A stretch of DNA of 64,000 nucleotides from Calothrix anomala FACHB-343. Its GTDB lineage: Bacteria; Cyanobacteriota; Cyanobacteriia; Cyanobacteriales; Nostocaceae. The DNA lies in contig NZ_JACJQG010000012.1 of the NCBI RefSeq assembly GCF_014696435.1, positions 62,001-126,000 of the forward strand, given 5' to 3'. The notes beneath the pieces are model-generated. The model worked only from the letters and a program-made list of their open reading frames with translations, did no database searches and was not told the DNA's origin. This document shows, piece after piece, positions 61,090-64,000 of this stretch (its first letter is position 1; each line of letters starts with the position of its first letter). Both the position numbers and the translations under genes were made by a program.

Positions 61090-61217
61090 GGATAAGCTAT
61101 TCTGCTTTTAAGTTGCACAATCCATGGTGAGGGCTGTTGACAGTCAACAGTCAACAGTCAACAGTCAACAGTCAACCGTCAACAGTCAACCGTCAACAGT
61201 CAACCGTCAACCGTCAA
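61090..61217. repeat. 50-bp dispersed repeat followed by a heptamer array of about 11 units
   Basis: 61090-61142 (GGATAAGCTATTCTGC... to GGGCTGTTGA) is the inverse partner of 33531-33580. 61137-61217 is a continuous run of CAGTCAA/CCGTCAA heptamers reaching the dapF stop codon. Confidence 0.9.
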
Positions 61218-61219
61218 CG

Positions 61220-62059
61220 CTATAACTTACCTGTAAACACTCTCTCAGCCGGGCCAGTCATGTAAACCCGTTGGTCAATTTCTGACCATTCGATTTCCAA
61301 GGGGCCACCAGGGAGTTCTACAGTTGCGGTGCGATCGCATTTTCCAGTCAAAACACCAGCAACTAAGGAAGCACAAGCACCAGTACCACAAGCTAAGGTA
61401 ATACCTGCACCCCGTTCCCAAACGCGCATTTTTAAGTAATTGCGGCTGACAACTTGTATAAATTCCGTATTTGTCCGTTGAGGGAAAACTGGGTGATGTT
61501 CAAATTGCGGCCCGATACTTTCTAAGGGAATAGCGGCGACATCATCCACAAAAGTAATACAGTGAGGATTACCCATACTGACACAGGTAACTTCCCAAGT
61601 TTTCCCCGCTACCTCTAGGGGCTGATTAATTACCTTGCTATCCCCAGCACTCAAGGTTGTAGGAATTTCTGCGGCTAGTAATTTGGGTAAACCCATATCT
61701 ACCTTAACTTGACCATCCGCCATCAGTTGAGGTGTAATCACGCCAGCTAAAGTATGAATGCGATATAAGTCTTTACTTCGCGATTCCCCTTCTAAATCGG
61801 CTAAAAATACACCTAAACAGCGAATTCCATTGCCGCACATTTCCGGCTCTGAACCATCAGAATTAAAAATCCGCATGGTGTAGTCAGTACCGTTTTCCCC
61901 AGGTAAAGCAAAAATAACACCATCAGCACCGATGCCAAAATGGCGATCGCACAATTTAATAGCTTGCTCTGGAGTGATTACCGGCACTGATGAAGAGCGA
62001 TTGTCAATGAGAATAAAATCATTCCCCAAACCGTGATACTTAGTAAATTCGATTGCCAT
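61220..62059 (-). CDS. dapF: Diaminopimelate epimerase
   Basis: Converts LL- to meso-diaminopimelate for peptidoglycan and lysine. The 279 residues start [23 protein letters not shown] and hold the two catalytic cysteines in [10 protein letters not shown] and [14 protein letters not shown], and the [14 protein letters not shown] motif. Length and order are typical. It is a cytoplasmic, PLP-independent racemase. It is divergent from hfq, an arrangement I associate with cyanobacterial genomes. A heptamer array touches its 3' end. Confidence 0.97.
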   Translation of the reverse strand: MAIEFTKYHGLGNDFILIDNRSSSVPVITPEQAIKLCDRHFGIGADGVIFALPGENGTDYTMRIFNSDGSEPEMCGNGIRCLGVFLADLEGESRSKDLYRIHTLAGVITPQLMADGQVKVDMGLPKLLAAEIPTTLSAGDSKVINQPLEVAGKTWEVTCVSMGNPHCITFVDDVAAIPLESIGPQFEHHPVFPQRTNTEFIQVVSRNYLKMRVWERGAGITLACGTGACASLVAGVLTGKCDRTATVELPGGPLEIEWSEIDQRVYMTGPAERVFTGKL

Positions 62060-62102
62060 TTATCCCAGGATGAATTATCAAAGATTAGTTACTGTTGAAT
62101 GT

Positions 62103-62231
62103 CAGTTGTCAGAAAAGAGACGCGATGAATCGCGTCTGTACAATTGTCAGAGACGCGATGAATCGCGTCTGTACAATTGTCCTCCTTGTCCTCCTTCTCT
62201 AGCCCCTAGTCCCTAGCCCCTATCCCCCATT
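62103..62231. repeat. Two AGACGCGATGAATCGCGTCT hairpins plus TCCTTGTCC/TAGCCCC repeats
   Basis: Two identical 39-bp units at 62105-62142 and 62144-62179 (GAGACGCGATGAATCGCGTC followed by TGTACAATTGTC). Then come TCCTCCTTG and CCCTAG(T/C)CCC repeats up to 62230, just before the hfq start. CCCTAGT is one of the STRR heptamers known from Nostocales. Confidence 0.85.
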
Positions 62232-62246
62232 ACACCATTTTCTCTT

Positions 62247-62483
62247 ATGCATCCATCACCAGCCAAAATGCCTACGGATTTTGATACTTCTCTACCGAGT
62301 ATTCGCCAAGTCCAAAATTTGATTAAAAATACAACTCACGTAGATTTGAAACTGATGACAGGCGATTTACTTACAGGGAGAATCATCTGGCAAGATCCCA
62401 ACTGTGTATGTATTTTAGATGAACACAGCGAGCAAACTACTATTTGGAAGCACGCGATCGCTTATATTAAACCAAAAAACTAG
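62247..62483 (+). CDS. hfq: Cyanobacterial Hfq homologue
   Basis: A 78-residue Sm-fold protein: SIRQVQNLIKNTTHVDLKLMTGDLLTGRIIWQDPNCVCILDEHSEQTTIWKHAIAYIKPKN is the recognisable body, with Sm1 and Sm2 strands and IWKHAIAYI in place of the enterobacterial YKHAIS motif. Cyanobacterial Hfq lacks good RNA-binding residues and in Synechocystis binds the pilus ATPase PilB and is needed for motility. Starts at 62247 or at Met8 (62268). It is divergent from dapF. The gene lies right after a block of hairpin and heptamer repeats. Confidence 0.93.
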   Translation: MHPSPAKMPTDFDTSLPSIRQVQNLIKNTTHVDLKLMTGDLLTGRIIWQDPNCVCILDEHSEQTTIWKHAIAYIKPKN

Positions 62484-62630
62484 CCCTGAATTCATATTTC
62501 TCAAAATTAACGGCATATACTCGCAGAATTGCGGGTGAATTTGATAACCCAAATTCTGCAGATGTCTGCCGCGATCGCTCTCTATAATCGTTAAAATATT
62601 AATTAATGTAAAGATATTTATGAAAAATCA

Positions 62631-63299
62631 ATGGCATTATTTGGATTTGGCAAGAAAACAGTAATACCCACTCCTGAGCAAGCTTTACCAGGAAGAACAG
62701 AACAAATGCACGTACCTGCGGCTCACTATGTCAATGGTAATCCGCTCAAACCACCTTTTCCCGATGGATTAGAAACAGCTGTATTTGGTTTAGGCTGTTT
62801 TTGGGGTGCAGAGCGTAAATTCTGGCAAGTTAAAGGTGTTTATTCTACGGCAGTTGGTTATGCTGCTGGCTACACACCAAACCCCACCTATGAAGAGGTA
62901 TGTACTGGATTAACCGGTCATAATGAAGTGGTATTGGTAGTGTTTGATCCGGCGGTGGTGAGTTATTCCCAATTGTTAAAGGTTTTTTGGGAAAGCCACA
63001 ACCCCACCCAAGGAATGCGTCAAGGTAATGATGTGGGAACTCAATACCGTTCGGGAATTTACTTCTATTCTGAAACCCAACGTCAACAAGCAGAAGCATC
63101 AAAGGCAGCTTATCAACAAGCCCTAACAGATGCAGGCTATGGAAACATTACCACAGAAATTTTACCTGCACCTGAGTTTTACTATGCTGAGAAATACCAT
63201 CAACAGTATTTAGCTAAAAACCCAAATGGCTATTGCGGTTTAGGCGGAACCAATGTTTCCTGTCCCGTAGGAATTGCTGAATCCCAACTCAGTGGTTAA
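62631..63299 (+). CDS. msrA: Peptide methionine sulfoxide reductase MsrA
   Basis: Reduces methionine-S-sulfoxide in proteins. The 222 residues contain the catalytic motif [13 protein letters not shown] (Cys at about 56), [42 protein letters not shown], and a C-terminal part with [14 protein letters not shown] whose cysteines can serve as resolving residues. The N-terminal 40 residues ([39 protein letters not shown]) are an extension common in cyanobacterial and plant MsrA. No signal peptide. The gene stands alone, followed by about 500 bp of repeats. Confidence 0.95.
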   Translation: MALFGFGKKTVIPTPEQALPGRTEQMHVPAAHYVNGNPLKPPFPDGLETAVFGLGCFWGAERKFWQVKGVYSTAVGYAAGYTPNPTYEEVCTGLTGHNEVVLVVFDPAVVSYSQLLKVFWESHNPTQGMRQGNDVGTQYRSGIYFYSETQRQQAEASKAAYQQALTDAGYGNITTEILPAPEFYYAEKYHQQYLAKNPNGYCGLGGTNVSCPVGIAESQLSG

Positions 63300-63371
63300 G
63301 CAATAATCAAATGGTAACTACGCTCCCTGAGCGAACTCAAAGGACGGAATGTAGGTTAACAAATGTGCGTA

Positions 63372-63421
63372 GTTACAGCTATTTTCAGGTAAATAGACCA
63401 CACTGTAGAGGCGGGGTTTAC
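63372..63421. repeat. Half copy of family B repeat (empty-site reference)
   Basis: TTACAGCTATTTTCAGGTAA then ATAGACCACACTGTAGAGGCGG matches the left half of family B; the right half is missing where the next element begins at 63422. This copy is uninterrupted at the point where the mini-IS605 sits at 36308. Confidence 0.8.
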
Positions 63422-63663
63422 CCCATTGGTGTCAACTTAAGTTCAAACGCTTACCCAACAAATCGCCCACAGGCTGTAAGCCTGGGGCTAACGCTACAAA
63501 GCCCACCTTTGTGGGCTAAGAAAATTTAGCCCACGCAGGTGGGCTTTGTTCAATTAGCCGCACCCTTACAGGGTGACGGCGGTTTATTGGGTAAGCGAGG
63601 GGTTGAGAGTGAGGACAAAACTTTGCAACCAAAAGGGTTTCACGTTAAGTTGACACCAATGGG
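63422..63663. repeat. MITE-like element with 19-bp perfect ends (copy 2)
   Basis: Ends CCCATTGGTGTCAACTTAA (63422-63440) and its perfect complement (63645-63663). Inside are hairpins CAGGCTGTAAGCCTG, AGCCCACCTTTGTGGGCT, AGCCCACGCAGGTGGGCT and GCACCCTTACAGGGTGACGGC. The inner hairpin order is that of family C (20554-20690, 46675-46780). Copy 1 with imperfect ends is at 50517-50712. Confidence 0.9.
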
Positions 63664-63715
63664 TTTCCCCCCCCTTACCCATTTTTTAGACAGCGCATTT
63701 CAGATAAATGAAGTA

Positions 63716-63795
63716 AGCAGACAGGGGCATAGCACTGCCATGCCCTTAAAATCAAAGATATCTGTACCTCACCAACCTGTATTTGCTGTACGTCG
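63716..63795. repeat. Dispersed repeat shared with 4600-4680
   Basis: GGGGCATAGCACTGCCATGCCC followed by CTGTACCTCACCAACCTGTA and TTGCTGTA; the 4.6 kb copy has GGGGCATGGCAGTGCC and CTGTACCTCACCAACTTGCA. Confidence 0.75.
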
Positions 63796-63800
63796 CTGAA

Positions 63801-64000
63801 TTACTGATGTGATACAGCTACCTTTTCATCAGCTACCTGCGCATGTTCAGCAACAATTTGGCGGAAGAGTTCGCCTTCAATTGTCTCTTGGTCAGATAAC
63901 AAATCTACCAGGCGTTCTAAAGCAACGCGGTTTTGTTCCAAGATTGATTTTGCAGTTTGGTAAGAACTACTGATAATTTCCCGGACTTGGGCATCAATTT
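63801..64000 (-). CDS. ftsH: ATP-dependent zinc metalloprotease FtsH, C-terminal end (partial)
   Basis: The minus strand from the right edge reads IDAQVREIISSSYQTAKSIL, then LERLVDLLSDQETIEGELFRQIVAEHAQVADEKVAVSHQ and stop (TTA at 63801-63803). This is the end of the FtsH M41 peptidase domain: DAxVREII...SYQxAKxIL, LLxxETIEGxxFR are hallmarks. FtsH complexes remove damaged D1 protein in thylakoids; which of the usual four paralogues this is cannot be told from 66 residues. The rest of the gene lies beyond the window. Confidence 0.92.
   Translation of the reverse strand, partial: IDAQVREIISSSYQTAKSILEQNRVALERLVDLLSDQETIEGELFRQIVAEHAQVADEKVAVSHQ

Noticed and set aside
8259-62231. CRISPR array among the many short repeats
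   Set aside because: All arrays are continuous heptamers to 21-mers without unique spacers, and no cas genes are present.
1-64000. tRNA or rRNA genes
   Set aside because: Gaps were read for cloverleaf-like sequence and conserved rRNA segments by eye; nothing convincing was found, though a covariance search could still reveal a small RNA.

Overview
The window comes from a filamentous, probably heterocyst-forming cyanobacterium of the Nostoc/Calothrix type. The evidence is internal: many HIP1 octamers (GCGATCGC), heptamer short tandem repeats (TTGACTG, CCCAATG and similar) in most gaps, a CAAD/CURT1-type thylakoid protein, cyanobacterial Hfq, the sufR/sufBCDS locus, a CcsA/Ycf5 haem protein, DUF3352, and many large PAS/GAF kinases. 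The species cannot be fixed from the sequence alone.

Layout. 1-4.5 kb: a peptide-export locus with a C39-peptidase ABC exporter (cut by the left edge), a 66-residue precursor with a double-glycine leader, and, divergently, a membrane-fusion protein (HlyD type) carrying a response-regulator receiver domain at its N-terminus. 4.9-6.3 kb: a TnpB-only IS200/IS605-type element. 6.5-10.6 kb: DUF3352 protein, ccsA, a Uma2 nuclease and a small gene. 10.7-16.7 kb: the iron-sulfur assembly locus sufR<>sufBCDS with two palindromic SufR operators and a strong terminator. 17.3-18.6 kb: a complete 1.3 kb IS with 5-bp target duplication. 18.6-24 kb: TenA-like protein, pentapeptide/TPR protein and a 1049-residue membrane protein built of about 105-residue repeats. 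24.5-28.5 kb: stress/envelope genes (triplicated GSP17M-like protein, BON lipoprotein, CAAD protein, acidic protein). 28.8-33.4 kb: membrane GNAT, metallophosphoesterase, diacylglycerol-kinase-like enzyme, a 21-bp minisatellite and an LprI-like protein. 33.7-39.8 kb: hemC, glgA, ileS. 40.1-42.5 kb: cytochrome P450 and an unknown partner. 42.6-50.3 kb: OmpR-type two-component pair, DUF6748 protein, arfB, a repeat protein and a PepSY protein. 48.5-60 kb: four tandem sensor-kinase genes on the minus strand, the largest 1760 residues. 60.4-64 kb: alkA-like glycosylase, dapF, hfq, msrA and the C-terminal end of ftsH.

The most unusual coding object is the receiver-HlyD fusion next to a C39 exporter and a cationic Trp/Lys, Pro/His-rich peptide: together they look like a type I secretion system whose periplasmic adaptor could be controlled by phosphorylation on the cytoplasmic side. 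The other strong theme is small mobile DNA. There are at least five families of palindromic or MITE-like repeats. They include a 0.37 kb internally deleted IS605-type element nested inside another repeat, a palindrome that has split the Shine-Dalgarno from the start codon of a PepSY gene (11-bp direct repeats on both sides), and dispersed-repeat sequence that reads through in frame inside sufD and ileS.
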